A stretch of DNA of 64,000 nt from Acidobacteriota bacterium (GTDB taxonomy: Bacteria > Acidobacteriota > Blastocatellia > Pyrinomonadales > Pyrinomonadaceae): contig JAHBSK010000001.1 of the NCBI GenBank assembly GCA_019639175.1, positions 186,001 to 250,000 of the forward strand, written 5' to 3'. How positions within the stretch are numbered: the stretch's first letter is position 1; the number at the start of each line of letters is the position of its first letter. A program made the position numbers and the translations under genes. Shown here one piece after another: positions 34,667-44,548 of this stretch. Below the pieces are notes generated by a model that made no database searches, was not told where the DNA came from, and saw only the letters and a program-made list of their open reading frames with translations.

Positions 34667-35665
34667 TCAAACTGCTATTTCCTCGGCCTTTGCCAGCGGA
34701 TGTTCCGCCATAAAGCGTTCGGCGTCTATCGCTGCCATACAGCCTGTTCCGGCGGCCGTTATCGCCTGGCGGTAATATGAATCCTGGGCATCGCCGCAGG
34801 CAAAAACACCAGGGACATTGGTCGCCATTGTCCTGCCCTCGGTGATGAGATAGCCGACATCGTCCATATCCAACATTCCCCTAAAAAGATCCGTGTTCGG
34901 CTTATGCCCGATGGCGATGAACACGCCTTGTGTCGGGTAATCTATTGTTTCTCCGGTCTGGTTGTTATACAAGACAATACTTTCAACACCGGTTTCCTTG
35001 GTGCCTTTGATCTCTTTTACCTCTGTGTTCCAAAGCACGGTGATCTTTTCATGGTTGAGTACGCGTTCCTGCATTATTTTGGATGCCCGAAATTCATCGC
35101 GGCGATGAACGACCGTGACAGAGGATGCGAATTTGGTAAGAAAGATGGCTTCTTCCATGGCCGTGTCGCCGCCGCCGACAACGACTATCGGCCTATCGCG
35201 GAAAAAGAATCCGTCACATGTGGCACAGGCCGAGACGCCGTTGCCGCCAAGTCCAACCGGAACCGGCTCTTCACCGGGAACGCCGAGCCACTTTGCCGAC
35301 GCGCCGGTCGAGATTATCAGCGATTCGGCCTTGATGATAGTGGTGACCTCGTCCGCATCGGCGCTTTCCTTGCCGTAAAGCGTGAACGGGCGTTCGGAAA
35401 GATCGACCCTGTCTATCCAGACATTTATTATCTCGGTGCCGAACCTTTCTGCCTGTTCGCGAAACTCCGACATCAGGGCCGGACCCATTATTCCCTTTGC
35501 AAATCCGGGATAATTTTCGACATCCGTCGTGATCGTAAGCTGGCCGCCGGGCTGCGGCCCATCGATAACGAGCGGCTCCAGTTGAGCACGTGAAGCATAG
35601 ATGGCAGCCGTCAAACCCGCCGGGCCGGAGCCGAGGATAACTACTTTTTTTTCGATCTGTTTCAT
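34667..35665 (-). CDS. trxB: Thioredoxin reductase (NADPH)
   Basis: 332 aa from the ATG at 35663-35665 (MKQIEKKVVILGSGPAGLTAAIYA). It reduces thioredoxin using NADPH and FAD. The FAD GSGPAG motif, the redox-active CATCD near residue 148, the NADPH-binding VVGGGDTAMEEAIFL and the C-terminal VFACGDAQDSYYRQAITAAGTGCMAA are all present. Length is standard. An upstream in-frame Met adds 11 non-conserved residues. It diverges from the PilZ gene. Confidence 0.95.
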   Translation of the reverse strand: MKQIEKKVVILGSGPAGLTAAIYASRAQLEPLVIDGPQPGGQLTITTDVENYPGFAKGIMGPALMSEFREQAERFGTEIINVWIDRVDLSERPFTLYGKESADADEVTTIIKAESLIISTGASAKWLGVPGEEPVPVGLGGNGVSACATCDGFFFRDRPIVVVGGGDTAMEEAIFLTKFASSVTVVHRRDEFRASKIMQERVLNHEKITVLWNTEVKEIKGTKETGVESIVLYNNQTGETIDYPTQGVFIAIGHKPNTDLFRGMLDMDDVGYLITEGRTMATNVPGVFACGDAQDSYYRQAITAAGTGCMAAIDAERFMAEHPLAKAEEIAV

Positions 35666-35900
35666 TTCAATACCGCAAGCCTTTGGGGGCAAACACAAAA
35701 AAACGTTTGAAATAAGTATTTCATTTATAGTATAACTATCGGTTGTTAGGTTAGTCGAATCAGAACACCATTCGTTGCTAAATATTGACGCCTTTTGCCG
35801 TTAGCGGTTCCCCCACACTGGCTCTCAACGACAGGACGATCTTAAAAGGATCCAAGGCCTTTCCGGAGTTCTGATCATATCGTGTCCGGGTTTACTCGAA

Positions 35901-36278
35901 ATGATAACTACAACACAGCCTCAATTTGAGGAAAAACGCTTCGCCCTTAGAATGGCATTGCGCCTCCCCATTGTCGTTTCCGGCCGGACCGAGGACGGAG
36001 CTTCCTGGAGTGAACCCACCGAGACGGACGATATCTCAACGCTTGGCGCTCTTTTTCAGCTTAATCAGGAAGTTGAACCTGCCGAGAGCCTTTACCTGCG
36101 TTCGCACAGGCCGGACGGCGTGCCGGTCGAGGTCAAGGCAAAGGTCGTCCGCATCAGCGCCGCAAGTTATGGCGCGACGCGCGTCGGCGTTTCGATAGTA
36201 GAATCTCAGGAAAGCTGGCTTCGCCTGTTCGTTGCGTGGATAGCGGATGACAACGAGGCCGAAGGCGTAGAAGAATAA
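35901..36278 (+). CDS. PilZ-domain protein
   Basis: 125 aa, one PilZ domain. The N-terminal RFALRMALRLPIVVSG segment resembles the c-di-GMP RxxxR site (EKRFALRMALR), followed by DDISTLGALFQL in place of D/NxSxxG. The rest, VVRISAASYGATRVGVSIVE, closes the barrel. It likely senses c-di-GMP or related signals; the R-spacing should be checked against active PilZ proteins. It stands alone upstream of a terminator and the hydratase gene. Confidence 0.82.
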   Translation: MITTTQPQFEEKRFALRMALRLPIVVSGRTEDGASWSEPTETDDISTLGALFQLNQEVEPAESLYLRSHRPDGVPVEVKAKVVRISAASYGATRVGVSIVESQESWLRLFVAWIADDNEAEGVEE

Positions 36279-36309
36279 ATGGCCGCGACAATTTTATCTT
36301 ATTGCAAAA

Positions 36310-36339
36310 TGACAGGCCGCTGAGCCTGTCAAAATTTTT
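36310..36339 (+). terminator. Intrinsic terminator after PilZ gene
   Basis: 8-base perfect stem TGACAGGC/GCCTGTCA with a six-base loop, followed by AAATTTTTATT. It ends four bases before the enoyl-CoA hydratase ATG, so that gene needs a promoter overlapping or downstream of it, or readthrough. Confidence 0.8.
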
Positions 36340-36342
36340 ATT

Positions 36343-37125
36343 ATGACCGAATTTGAGAACATCAAAGTTGAAAAACGAGGGCGTATTGCCGTTATCACCA
36401 TTAACAGGCCGGACAAGCTGAATGCCCTGAGCAGCGGCGTACACAGAGAGGGTGTTGCGGCGCTAGAAGAGTTAAGAAAGGACGATGATGTCCGCGTCGT
36501 CGTTTTTACCGGAGCGGGAGAAAAGGCATTCATTGCCGGAGCGGACATCGCGGAATTTACCGAACACACCGCCGTGTCCCAGCGTGCCGAATTTCAGCGG
36601 CCGACGCTTTTCAATTCAGTGGATTCGTTTCCCAAACCGGTCATCGCAATGATAAACGGATTTTGCCTGGGCGGCGGCAATGAGCTTGCGCTGGCGTGTG
36701 ACATCCGTATATGCAGCGAGAACGCAAAATTCTCACAGCCCGAAATAAACCTCGGCATCATCTGCGGCGGCGGCGGCTCTCAGCGGCTCACAAGGCTGAT
36801 AGGCGAGGGCCGGGCGATGGAAATGCTTATGACAGGAGATATGATCGACGCCGAAACCGCACTTCGATTCGGCGTTGTCAATCGTGTGTATCCGCTGGAA
36901 AACCTTGAAGAGGAAACCATCAAATTTGCCGAAAAACTGGCGGAAAAGGCGCCTGTTGCGATGCAGCTTTCAAAAGAAGCAGTAAAACTTGCATCAAAGT
37001 CTAATTTGGATGAAGGCTTAAGGCGCGAGATCGACCTTTTCGCCCTCTGTTTTTCGACCGAGGATATGAAAGAGGGCGTCAGAGCCTTTCTGGAAAAAAG
37101 AAAGCCTGACTTCAAAGGCAAATAA
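36343..37125 (+). CDS. Enoyl-CoA hydratase/isomerase family protein
   Basis: 260 aa crotonase-fold protein: [21 protein letters not shown], the oxyanion-hole [15 protein letters not shown] and [45 protein letters not shown], with the catalytic Glu region (QPEINLG). It would hydrate enoyl-CoA in fatty-acid or amino-acid degradation. It stands alone in the window; which acyl-CoA it uses is not predictable. Confidence 0.9.
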   Translation: MTEFENIKVEKRGRIAVITINRPDKLNALSSGVHREGVAALEELRKDDDVRVVVFTGAGEKAFIAGADIAEFTEHTAVSQRAEFQRPTLFNSVDSFPKPVIAMINGFCLGGGNELALACDIRICSENAKFSQPEINLGIICGGGGSQRLTRLIGEGRAMEMLMTGDMIDAETALRFGVVNRVYPLENLEEETIKFAEKLAEKAPVAMQLSKEAVKLASKSNLDEGLRREIDLFALCFSTEDMKEGVRAFLEKRKPDFKGK

Positions 37126-37166
37126 TAGCTGTTGATAACGTAGCAGCAGGAAAAATGCTTTGAATC

Positions 37167-37195
37167 TTGACGCTCGCGATTGTTTTCGCTAAAGT
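37167..37195 (+). promoter_or_regulatory. Sigma70-type promoter for tRNA-Ala
   Basis: TTGACG (37167-37172), 17-base spacer, TAAAGT (37190-37195), placed about 50 bases upstream of the tRNA. Confidence 0.65.
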
Positions 37196-37244
37196 CAATT
37201 CTTGCCCTGTCATCCGGATCTTGGTGAATCTGGATCAGAAATAT

Positions 37245-37321
<77 letters not shown>

Positions 37322-37354
37322 TATAACTTCAATCAATACAACTACATAGCAATA

Positions 37355-37383
37355 ATAAAGACGGCTCCGACGGTCGTCTTTAT
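37355..37383 (+). terminator. Terminator of tRNA-Ala
   Basis: 9-base stem ATAAAGACG/CGTCTTTAT, loop GC-rich, about 35 bases after the tRNA. Confidence 0.72.
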
Positions 37384-37424
37384 ACGTTTAGTGTGCCAAT
37401 AGTGCGCCAATCTCGAAGATGTAC

Positions 37425-37521
37425 TGTCATAATTAGTTAAATATGACGTAAATACGTTGCATTCTGTCATATTTGTATATAATATGTCATTATGAGGACA
37501 AATATGACAGCTTTTTGTCAT
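37425..37521 (+). promoter_or_regulatory. Operator cluster and promoter of the Fic gene
   Basis: TGTCAT occurs at 37425, 37465, 37485 and 37516, with its complement at 37504 (ATGACA) and a near match at 37443 (ATGACG). Most continue as TGTCATATTT or its complement AAATATGACA. A TATAAT at 37478-37483, with TTGCAT upstream, lies between two of the sites, so binding would block the promoter. The encoded protein has an N-terminal winged helix that is a natural candidate for the binder. Confidence 0.75.
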
Positions 37522-37534
37522 ATTTAGTGCTAAA

Positions 37535-38899
37535 ATGGCAAAAAAAATTACTGAAATAGAGTCTTTTATTCTAGATCTGCTTCACGAAAATTCGGAAGTC
37601 AGCGTGCGTAACATCATCGAAGCCCGCAATACGCCTAAAGACGACAAAACAGCTCGGAGAGCCATAAACCGTACCATTGTCTCCTTGCAAAAAAAGAATC
37701 TTATTGTTTCAAAGGGCGCGGGCAGGTCACGGGTATATATTTTGCCGGAACAGCCGCAACGGATTTCTATTAACGATATCGCGTTGTCTTCAGATTCGAG
37801 ATCGCTCCTAAAGTATATTGCACAGCCGGTCACCGCACGGACTCCGATAGGTTATGATCAAGATTTCTTACGAGGATACAAGCCTAACGCGACGTTCTAT
37901 CTTTCTGCCGAACAGCGCAAAAAACTGCATGTCATAGGACGTGTGGAATCTGTGGTGCGTCCGGCCGGAACTTACGCGCGCAATATTTTGAACCGTCTGC
38001 TTATCGACCTTTCATGGAACTCAAGCCGTCTTGAAGGCAACACCTATTCACTGCTTGAAACACAACGCCTGATCGAACTCGGCGAATCGGCATCGGGAAA
38101 AGACCTGATCGAAACGCAGATGATCCTGAACCACAAAGCAGCTATCGAATATATCGTCGAATCGGCAGAGGACAAGGAGATCACTCCGCACGAAGTAAAA
38201 AGCATACACGCGCTGCTTTCTGACGGACTCTTGGGCGATCCTTCTGCTTCGGGCAGGCTGCGTTCAATTGCGGTAAACATTGGCGGGTCGGTTTATGTTC
38301 CGCTTGAGAATCCGCCGTTGATACAGGATATGTTCGATCTGTTCATCGAAAAACTTAATCTTATCGACGATGCGTTCGAGCAGTCCTTGTTCGCTATCGT
38401 TCATCTTTCATATTTGCAGGCATTCGAAGATGTGAACAAACGCACAGGAAGGCTTGTTGCCAATATTCCGCTTGTTAAAAAAAATCTGAAACCTCTTTCG
38501 TTCACAGATGTAGAACAATCTGCCTACGTTAGCGCCATTCTGGGCGTTTACGAAAAAAAAGATGTCAGTTTGTTACGCGATCTGTATGTTTGGGCTTATA
38601 ACCGCTCGGCTCATAGATATTCGGCAGTTCAACAATCACTTGGCGAACCCGATCCTCTCAAATTGCGATATAGGTCAGTAATTCAAGAGATCGTCAGAAC
38701 GATCATCCTCGAAAAGATCACAGGAAGCGATGTAGTGTCAAAGATCCGCGAACTGATAGAAACCAACCACATACCCGAAGCCGACCGAGCGGCATTGTTT
38801 ACCCTAATAGAAACTGAGTTTCTATATCTGCACGATGGCAATATCGCCCGTTTTAAGGTTTTGCCAAGCGAGTTTGAAGCGTGGAAAATATTGCAGTAA
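37535..38899 (+). CDS. Fic-domain protein with N-terminal winged helix; catalytic His replaced
   Basis: 454 aa. The N-terminal winged-helix region ESFILDLLHENSEVSVRNIIEARNTPKDDKTARRAINRTIVSLQKKNLI is followed by a central Fic domain: FYLSAEQRKKL, the inhibitory-helix-like LSWNSSRLEGNTYS (S/TxxxE/N), and the Fic loop QAFEDVNKRTGR at residues 295-306. Canonical Fic is HPFxDGNGRxxR with catalytic His. Here that position is Gln295, so AMP transfer by the usual mechanism is unlikely. The C-terminal domain has no name I can give. It may be a DNA-binding regulator that uses the Fic fold for ligand binding. It is preceded by repeated operator-like sites. Confidence 0.88.
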   Translation: MAKKITEIESFILDLLHENSEVSVRNIIEARNTPKDDKTARRAINRTIVSLQKKNLIVSKGAGRSRVYILPEQPQRISINDIALSSDSRSLLKYIAQPVTARTPIGYDQDFLRGYKPNATFYLSAEQRKKLHVIGRVESVVRPAGTYARNILNRLLIDLSWNSSRLEGNTYSLLETQRLIELGESASGKDLIETQMILNHKAAIEYIVESAEDKEITPHEVKSIHALLSDGLLGDPSASGRLRSIAVNIGGSVYVPLENPPLIQDMFDLFIEKLNLIDDAFEQSLFAIVHLSYLQAFEDVNKRTGRLVANIPLVKKNLKPLSFTDVEQSAYVSAILGVYEKKDVSLLRDLYVWAYNRSAHRYSAVQQSLGEPDPLKLRYRSVIQEIVRTIILEKITGSDVVSKIRELIETNHIPEADRAALFTLIETEFLYLHDGNIARFKVLPSEFEAWKILQ

Positions 38900-39034
38900 G
38901 TTGTATCAATCAGATCAGATCTTGACGAATAGGGTCTGACGTTTTTCCAGTTTGTTCGATAGCCGACCTTCTATAAAAATCGCCTGCCTAGCCCAATTTC
39001 CACTCTTTCATTCTCTTTTCGTGCCGGAAAAACA

Positions 39035-39063
39035 TTGACGAAAAGTTATAAGTGCATTAGTAT
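39035..39063 (+). promoter_or_regulatory. Sigma70-like promoter upstream of the gluzincin gene
   Basis: TTGACG (39035-39040), 17-base spacer, TAGTAT (39058-39063), 38 bases before the ATG. The rest of 38900-39034 shows no gene or clear structure. Confidence 0.65.
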
Positions 39064-39101
39064 CGGGGGAACCTCTAACCTGATCACTCTAGTATGTAGA
39101 T

Positions 39102-41132
39102 ATGAAAGAAAGATCCCCAAGCCGTTATGCCTTTTGCATACTTTTTGTAGTTGCCGTTCTGTTCGTGTCAGATGCGAAAGCAGATGACTGGATCCGTGTC
39201 CGCTCGACCAATTTCTCGCTGGTCGGGAACGCTTCCGAAAAGGACATGCGGCGGGTCGCCAACAAACTGGAGCAGTTTCGCGAGGTTTTCAGGACACTAT
39301 TCCCTAATCTGAAATTCAGCTCGTCAATTCCGACGACCGTGATCGTATTTAGGAACGAGAGGTCTTTTCGCCCTTTCAAACCGGTGAATGCCGATGGAAA
39401 AGCGACGGACTGGGTCGCGGGATATTTTCAGGCGGGCGAGGATGTAAATTACATCACACTCAGCACTTCGGGGCCTGCGGAACAAACCTATAGGACCATT
39501 TTTCATGAGTATGTTCATTTTTTGGTGAATAACAGTTTTGGCAGATCCAGGATACCGCCTTGGTTCAATGAAGGCATCGCCGAGTATTACGAACTCTTCA
39601 CCATAGAGGACGACCAAAAGGTAAAGCTCGGCAATCTTAACGACAATCACCTGGCTACATTGCAGCGCACACAGCTTCTTCCGTTCGAGACCTTTTTTAA
39701 TGTTGATTATTACTCGCTGCATCGTCAGGGCGGACACGGAGCGAATATCTTTTATGCCCAGTCATGGGCGTTCATGCACTATCTGCTGCACGGCAAAAAA
39801 GGAGCGTATCGCGACGGCCTGCCGCGTTTTGCAAACGCCGTCGTCAACAGCGAGAAACCGGCCGAGGCTTTTACAAAGGCATTCGCAATAGATTTTGCGA
39901 CCATGGAGAAAGAGCTGAAAAGATATGTCGAGCAGAGAAGTTTTGTCGGAACGCTGGTTACGCTGAGCGGAAAACTTACGTTTGAAAGTTCACTGACCGT
40001 AGAACCATTGCCGGAACCTGAGGCACAGACCTATCTTGGTGATCTGCTGGTACATACCAACCGTCATGCGGAAGCGGAAAAGCTGCTGGCCGGAATCGAA
40101 AAAGATGCATCCGGCTCATCATTTTTTAATACGACGATGGGAATGGCGAAGGTGCGTCAGAACAAATATGACGAGGCAACGGCATATCTGGAAAAAGCGA
40201 TCGCCGGCGATAACAATAATCATCTCGGGCATTATTATTATGCATTCGGATTGAGTCTCAGGGCACAAGGCCCGGGCGGCTTTGTTCAGAGTTATTCGGA
40301 TGACCTGACGCAAAAAATGCGCACGTCTCTCAAGAGGGCAATAGCAATAGATCCCGGCTTTCCTGAAAGCTATTACCTGCTCAGTTTTATCAGTATGGTT
40401 CGCGGTGATGAGATAGATGAATCCCTAAAGCTGATGGAGACAGCTTTGGCAATGTCGCCCGGAAATGAAAGATATATTCTGACGATGGCGGGCCTTTACG
40501 TAAGAAAAGAAGACATAGATCGAGGTGCGGCAATGGCAAGAGCCGTGGCTAATTCTGCCGCAGATCCCGGCATCCGCCAAATGGCCCAGAATGTTCTGAA
40601 TAATGCTGAACAGCTAAGGCAATATAAAGAACAGATCGAGAAATATCGCCAGGCCCAGAACAGACAGGACATTCCTTCACAAGCGGGTTCGGACACGCCG
40701 ATGGAAAACGGCCTGCCTGTCCTGAAGGACAGAATGATCATTGTTGACAGGGAACTTACCGAAGAGGAGATAGAAGAGCTTCGGCGAAAGGCACAGCTTG
40801 AATCGATATACGAGTCATTGAGAAAACCGGAAGCGGGCGAGGTGCGTGTTCTTGGCAGCATTCAAAAGATCACTTGTGACAACACGGTTCTTTACAGGGT
40901 CGCAGTAGAAGGAAAAGAAATACTTCTTACGTCCAAAGATTTTCAGCAACTGCATCTGATGACATTTATCGGGCCGATTCAGGGCGATGTCGGATGCGGT
41001 TTTTCCAGCCCCGATGCTCTGTCTATAATTACCTATCGTCCTTTTGACAAGCCGCAGAAAAAGGCAATAGGTGAAATGATGTCGATAGAATTTGTGGAGA
41101 AAGGCTTTGCCTTGCCTGCCGATCAGCCGTGA
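39102..41132 (+). CDS. Secreted DUF1570-type zinc metallopeptidase with TPR repeats
   Basis: 676 aa with signal peptide (KERSPSRYAFCILFVVAVLF ending near DAKA). Zinc motif FHEYVHFLV (HEYVH at 135-139) and third ligand Glu157 in WFNEGIAEYYE define a gluzincin. The middle and C-terminal parts carry TPR-like helices (LGDLLVHTNRHAEAEKLL, YDEATAYLEKAIAGDNNNHLGHYYYAFG, DESLKLMETALAMSPGNERYILTMAGLY). Probably a periplasmic peptidase or peptidase-derived scaffold. It converges with trpA, with a single base between stops. Confidence 0.85.
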   Translation: MKERSPSRYAFCILFVVAVLFVSDAKADDWIRVRSTNFSLVGNASEKDMRRVANKLEQFREVFRTLFPNLKFSSSIPTTVIVFRNERSFRPFKPVNADGKATDWVAGYFQAGEDVNYITLSTSGPAEQTYRTIFHEYVHFLVNNSFGRSRIPPWFNEGIAEYYELFTIEDDQKVKLGNLNDNHLATLQRTQLLPFETFFNVDYYSLHRQGGHGANIFYAQSWAFMHYLLHGKKGAYRDGLPRFANAVVNSEKPAEAFTKAFAIDFATMEKELKRYVEQRSFVGTLVTLSGKLTFESSLTVEPLPEPEAQTYLGDLLVHTNRHAEAEKLLAGIEKDASGSSFFNTTMGMAKVRQNKYDEATAYLEKAIAGDNNNHLGHYYYAFGLSLRAQGPGGFVQSYSDDLTQKMRTSLKRAIAIDPGFPESYYLLSFISMVRGDEIDESLKLMETALAMSPGNERYILTMAGLYVRKEDIDRGAAMARAVANSAADPGIRQMAQNVLNNAEQLRQYKEQIEKYRQAQNRQDIPSQAGSDTPMENGLPVLKDRMIIVDRELTEEEIEELRRKAQLESIYESLRKPEAGEVRVLGSIQKITCDNTVLYRVAVEGKEILLTSKDFQQLHLMTFIGPIQGDVGCGFSSPDALSIITYRPFDKPQKKAIGEMMSIEFVEKGFALPADQP

Positions 41133-41133
41133 T

Positions 41134-41925
41134 CTATCTTTCGGGCAAAAGCGAGATGGTAAACGCCCTTAGGCGTTTAAGAAGTTCGGCACGGTTCTTT
41201 GCCTCTTCTATTTGAGCAACTATGGCCGAACCGACGACCGCTGCGTCGGCATACTGCCAGACATCTTCGATATGTTCGCGTTTTGAAATGCCGAAGCCGA
41301 CCGCTATCGGCAGATCGGTAAAGCGGCGGGTTCGCTTTACCAATTCCTCGGCCTCTGATGATGTTTCAGTCCTTGCTCCGGTGACACCTGTACGCGAAAC
41401 CGCGTAGAGAAATCCGTTTGCGTGCTGTGTTATTTGTTCCAAACGCTCGTCGATCGTGGTCGGCGCGATCAGCGATATCAGGTCGATATTATTTTTGGCG
41501 AATGTATCGGATATCGCCGAGGCTTCGTCGTCTATCACGTCGGTGACAAGAACACCGTCAATGCCTGCGGCGGCTGCATCTACTGCCAGACGGCCGATAC
41601 CATAATTGAGAAGTGGATTGAGATAGCTGAAAAGCACGATGGGAACCTGTGTTCTGTCTCTGAGTTCCGTTGTCATTTTCAGGATGCCTTCGAGCGTTGT
41701 TCCGGCCGCGAGAGAGCGTTGTGAAGATGCCTGAATGACCGGGCCGTCAGCTATCGGATCGGAAAAAGGCACGCCGAGTTCGATAATGTCGGCGCCGAGT
41801 TCGGCAAGCAGGAGAACCGCTTCCGCCGTTGTTTCCAGATCGGGGTCGCCCGCTGAGATAAAGGGAATAAAACCTTTGCGTCCCTGTGCCTTCATCTGTT
41901 CAAATTTTCGTGTTATCCGGCTCAT
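41134..41925 (-). CDS. trpA: Tryptophan synthase alpha subunit
   Basis: 263 aa from the ATG at 41923-41925 (MSRITRKFEQMKAQGRKGFIPF). It cleaves indole-glycerol phosphate to indole. Motifs: FISAGDPDLETT, ELGVPFSDPIADGPVIQASSQRSL (catalytic Glu in the LELGVPFSDP block), GIDGVLVTDV, RTGVTGARTE and VGFGISKREH. Last gene of the trp operon, one base downstream of the trpB stop. An earlier in-frame Met would put the start inside trpB. Confidence 0.95.
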   Translation of the reverse strand: MSRITRKFEQMKAQGRKGFIPFISAGDPDLETTAEAVLLLAELGADIIELGVPFSDPIADGPVIQASSQRSLAAGTTLEGILKMTTELRDRTQVPIVLFSYLNPLLNYGIGRLAVDAAAAGIDGVLVTDVIDDEASAISDTFAKNNIDLISLIAPTTIDERLEQITQHANGFLYAVSRTGVTGARTETSSEAEELVKRTRRFTDLPIAVGFGISKREHIEDVWQYADAAVVGSAIVAQIEEAKNRAELLKRLRAFTISLLPER

Positions 41926-41926
41926 T

Positions 41927-43123
41927 TTAACCGATCCCTCCAAACTCTTCGGCGACCGTCGCCACATCTTTATCACCGCGTCCTGAAAGATTTACGACGA
42001 TTACCTTGTCAGGCGGCATTTGCGGAGCCAGCTTCACGGCGTGGGCAACGGCGTGAGAAGATTCGAGCGCGGGAATTATGCCCTCGACGGCTGAAAGCAT
42101 CTGAAATGCAGACAGAGCCTCAGCGTCCGAGACCGATGTGTATTCGACCCGGCCGCAGTCATAAAGAAAGGCGTGCTCCGGCCCGACCGAGGCATAATCA
42201 AGGCCTGCCGAAACCGAATGTGTCAGAGCGATTTGTCCGTCGTCGTCCTGCAGCAAATAGCTTTTTGTGCCGTGAAGAACTCCGGCCCGGCCGCCGGGTT
42301 TGAAACGTGCGGCATGTTCGCCAAGCCGGTCGCCGCGTCCGCCAGCCTCGACGCCGATCATCCTGACGTTGTCGTCCGAAAGAAAATCATGAAAAAGCCC
42401 GATGGCGTTTGAGCCGCCTCCGACACAGGCGATAAGAAGATCGGGCAGACGGCCTTCGGCCTCAAGTATCTGCGAGCGCGTTTCGCGCCCGATCACGCTC
42501 TGAAGATCACGCACCATCAGCGGATACGGATGCGGCCCGAGAGCCGAACCGAGAAGATAATAAGTGTCCGAAACATTCGTAACCCAATCTCTCAGCGCTT
42601 CGTTGATGGCGTCCTTGAGCGTTCGCGAACCCGAATCTACGCCGCGAACTTCGGCACCGAGCAGACGCATCCGAAAGACGTTCAGTTCCTGACGGCGCAT
42701 ATCTTCCGTGCCCATATAGACCACACATTTCAGCCCAAATCTTGCGCAGACCGTTGCCGTGGCGACGCCGTGCTGGCCCGCTCCGGTTTCGGCAATGATC
42801 CGCTTTTTGCCCATCCGACGGGCAAGCAGTATCTGGCCGATGCAGTTGTTAATTTTGTGAGCGCCGGTGTGGTTCAGGTCCTCGCGTTTCAGATAGATCT
42901 TTGCACCGCCCAATTCTCTGGTAAGGCGTTCCGCAAAATAGAGCGGCGAAGGGCGGTTCGCGACCGTTCTGAGAAAGCCGGAGAATTCCGCCTGAAATGC
43001 AGTGTCATTGCGGAACGCGAAATATGCTTTCGTCAGTTCATCAAGCGGAGCGACCAACGTTTCAGGCACAAAACGCCCGCCGTATTCGCCCCAATAGCCT
43101 CTCTCGTCAGGTTCGTGGTTCAT
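41927..43123 (-). CDS. trpB: Tryptophan synthase beta subunit
   Basis: 398 aa PLP enzyme joining indole and serine. Landmarks: [37 protein letters not shown] with the PLP Lys, [27 protein letters not shown] (phosphate loop) and NLSGRGDKD. Overlaps trpF by four bases. Confidence 0.97.
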   Translation of the reverse strand: MNHEPDERGYWGEYGGRFVPETLVAPLDELTKAYFAFRNDTAFQAEFSGFLRTVANRPSPLYFAERLTRELGGAKIYLKREDLNHTGAHKINNCIGQILLARRMGKKRIIAETGAGQHGVATATVCARFGLKCVVYMGTEDMRRQELNVFRMRLLGAEVRGVDSGSRTLKDAINEALRDWVTNVSDTYYLLGSALGPHPYPLMVRDLQSVIGRETRSQILEAEGRLPDLLIACVGGGSNAIGLFHDFLSDDNVRMIGVEAGGRGDRLGEHAARFKPGGRAGVLHGTKSYLLQDDDGQIALTHSVSAGLDYASVGPEHAFLYDCGRVEYTSVSDAEALSAFQMLSAVEGIIPALESSHAVAHAVKLAPQMPPDKVIVVNLSGRGDKDVATVAEEFGGIG

Positions 43124-43743
43124 AAAGCATTTTTCGCGTTCTCAATAAACGCTCTCATTTTTACAAGGTCTTTTATTCCGGGTCTGGCTTCGACGCCGCC
43201 GGCGACATCGACCGCAAAAGGGCGGACTATGTTCACAGCTTCTGCAACATTTTCCGGTGTCAGGCCGCCGGCAAGATATATCTCGTTGAACCGGTCTTTA
43301 AGGGCGACGGCTTTTTCCCAATCGAATCTCTCGCCGGTTCCGCCGTATTTGTCAGGTGAATAAGCGTCTAACAGAACAGCATCTGCGACGGTGTCTTTGA
43401 TCTCATTATCGGGATTTCCTATCCGTATCGCCCTGATGACCGGCAAGGCAAGAGCGGATCGTATCTGTTGAACAAACTCCTCGGTCTCGTCACCATGAAG
43501 CTGGATCGCATCCAGCCTCGCGGCCTGACAGGTGGCGTTGATGTCCTCAAGAGATTCATTGACGAAAACCCCGACCTTTTTTACCTCTCGCGGCAGGCGC
43601 GAAGCGATGGCACCGGCGGCTGTGGGACGAACGTAGCGCGGGCTTTTAGCATAAAAATTAAATCCGACCATATCGGCTCCAAATGCCGGAGCCGCGAGGC
43701 CGTCCTTCAGGTTGGTTATGCCGCATATTTTTACCAGAACCAT
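43120..43743 (-). CDS. trpF: Phosphoribosylanthranilate isomerase
   Basis: 207 aa TIM barrel: [28 protein letters not shown] with catalytic Cys, [40 protein letters not shown] (general-base Asp). Stand-alone, not fused to trpC. Lies four bases after the trpC stop. Confidence 0.95.
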   Translation of the reverse strand: MVLVKICGITNLKDGLAAPAFGADMVGFNFYAKSPRYVRPTAAGAIASRLPREVKKVGVFVNESLEDINATCQAARLDAIQLHGDETEEFVQQIRSALALPVIRAIRIGNPDNEIKDTVADAVLLDAYSPDKYGGTGERFDWEKAVALKDRFNEIYLAGGLTPENVAEAVNIVRPFAVDVAGGVEARPGIKDLVKMRAFIENAKNAL

Positions 43744-43747
43744 AGTT

Positions 43748-44548
43748 TCATTGATCTCCGTTGTTTGAACTCTCCATCAGGTATTTTAATGCGTTGCCGC
43801 GCATCAGGGTTTCGCCGACCAGAAATGCCGAATAGCCAAGCTCTCTAAGCTCGTTTATCTCGGCGGCGTTCGTGATGCCGCTTTCGGCTATCATCACCAC
43901 ATTTTGTGGGGCTAACGCCGCCAGCTTACGGGAAATATCCAAAGAAACCTCAAAAGTTTTCAGGTTTCGATTATTCACACCAATGATCTTGGCGCCGATC
44001 TCCGCTGCAACCTTCATTTCGTCCGCGTCGTGGACCTCGACGACCGCGTCCATGCCAAGCGAATGAGCGAGAGCCTGAAACGACCTCAGTTCGTCCGGCG
44101 TCAAAGCCGCGACGATAAGCAGGATCGCGTCCGTACCGTTCGCGGCGGATTCGTATATCTGAAAGGCATCTATCACGAAATCTTTTCTTAAGATCGGGAT
44201 CCTCACAGCGGAGCGAGCCGAATGCAGATCATCCAGAGAGCCGAGAAAGAAATCCTCTTCTGTCAGCACCGAAAGGGCGGCGGCCCCGCCTTGTTCATAT
44301 TGACGCACCTTTTCGGTCACGTCGGCACCATCGTTTATCACTCCCTTTGACGGCGACGCTCTTTTGAACTCGGCGATGATGTTCACGGAGTCAGATGCCG
44401 AAATAGCGCTTGAAAATCTATGAGCAACTGCGTCGCGGCGGGCATATTCAGCCGCTTCTTTTATTTTTTCGAGGCCGGTTGCCGCCTTTAACGAATCGAT
44501 CCTTACACGCTTTTTCCTGACGATCTTTTCCAGTATCGTTTCCGTCAT
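43748..44548 (-). CDS. trpC: Indole-3-glycerol-phosphate synthase
   Basis: 266 aa TIM barrel. NIIAEFKRASPSKGVI, LTEEDFFLGSLDDL, ILRKDFVIDAFQIYES, IGVNNRNLKTFEV and MIAESGITN match the family; Glu/Lys catalytic residues lie in these blocks. Overlaps trpD by four bases. Confidence 0.96.
   Translation of the reverse strand: MTETILEKIVRKKRVRIDSLKAATGLEKIKEAAEYARRDAVAHRFSSAISASDSVNIIAEFKRASPSKGVINDGADVTEKVRQYEQGGAAALSVLTEEDFFLGSLDDLHSARSAVRIPILRKDFVIDAFQIYESAANGTDAILLIVAALTPDELRSFQALAHSLGMDAVVEVHDADEMKVAAEIGAKIIGVNNRNLKTFEVSLDISRKLAALAPQNVVMIAESGITNAAEINELRELGYSAFLVGETLMRGNALKYLMESSNNGDQ

Noticed and set aside
35666..35900. Riboswitch or small gene between trxB and PilZ gene
   Set aside because: No conserved structure or open frame with support; only AT-rich promoter-like sequence seen.
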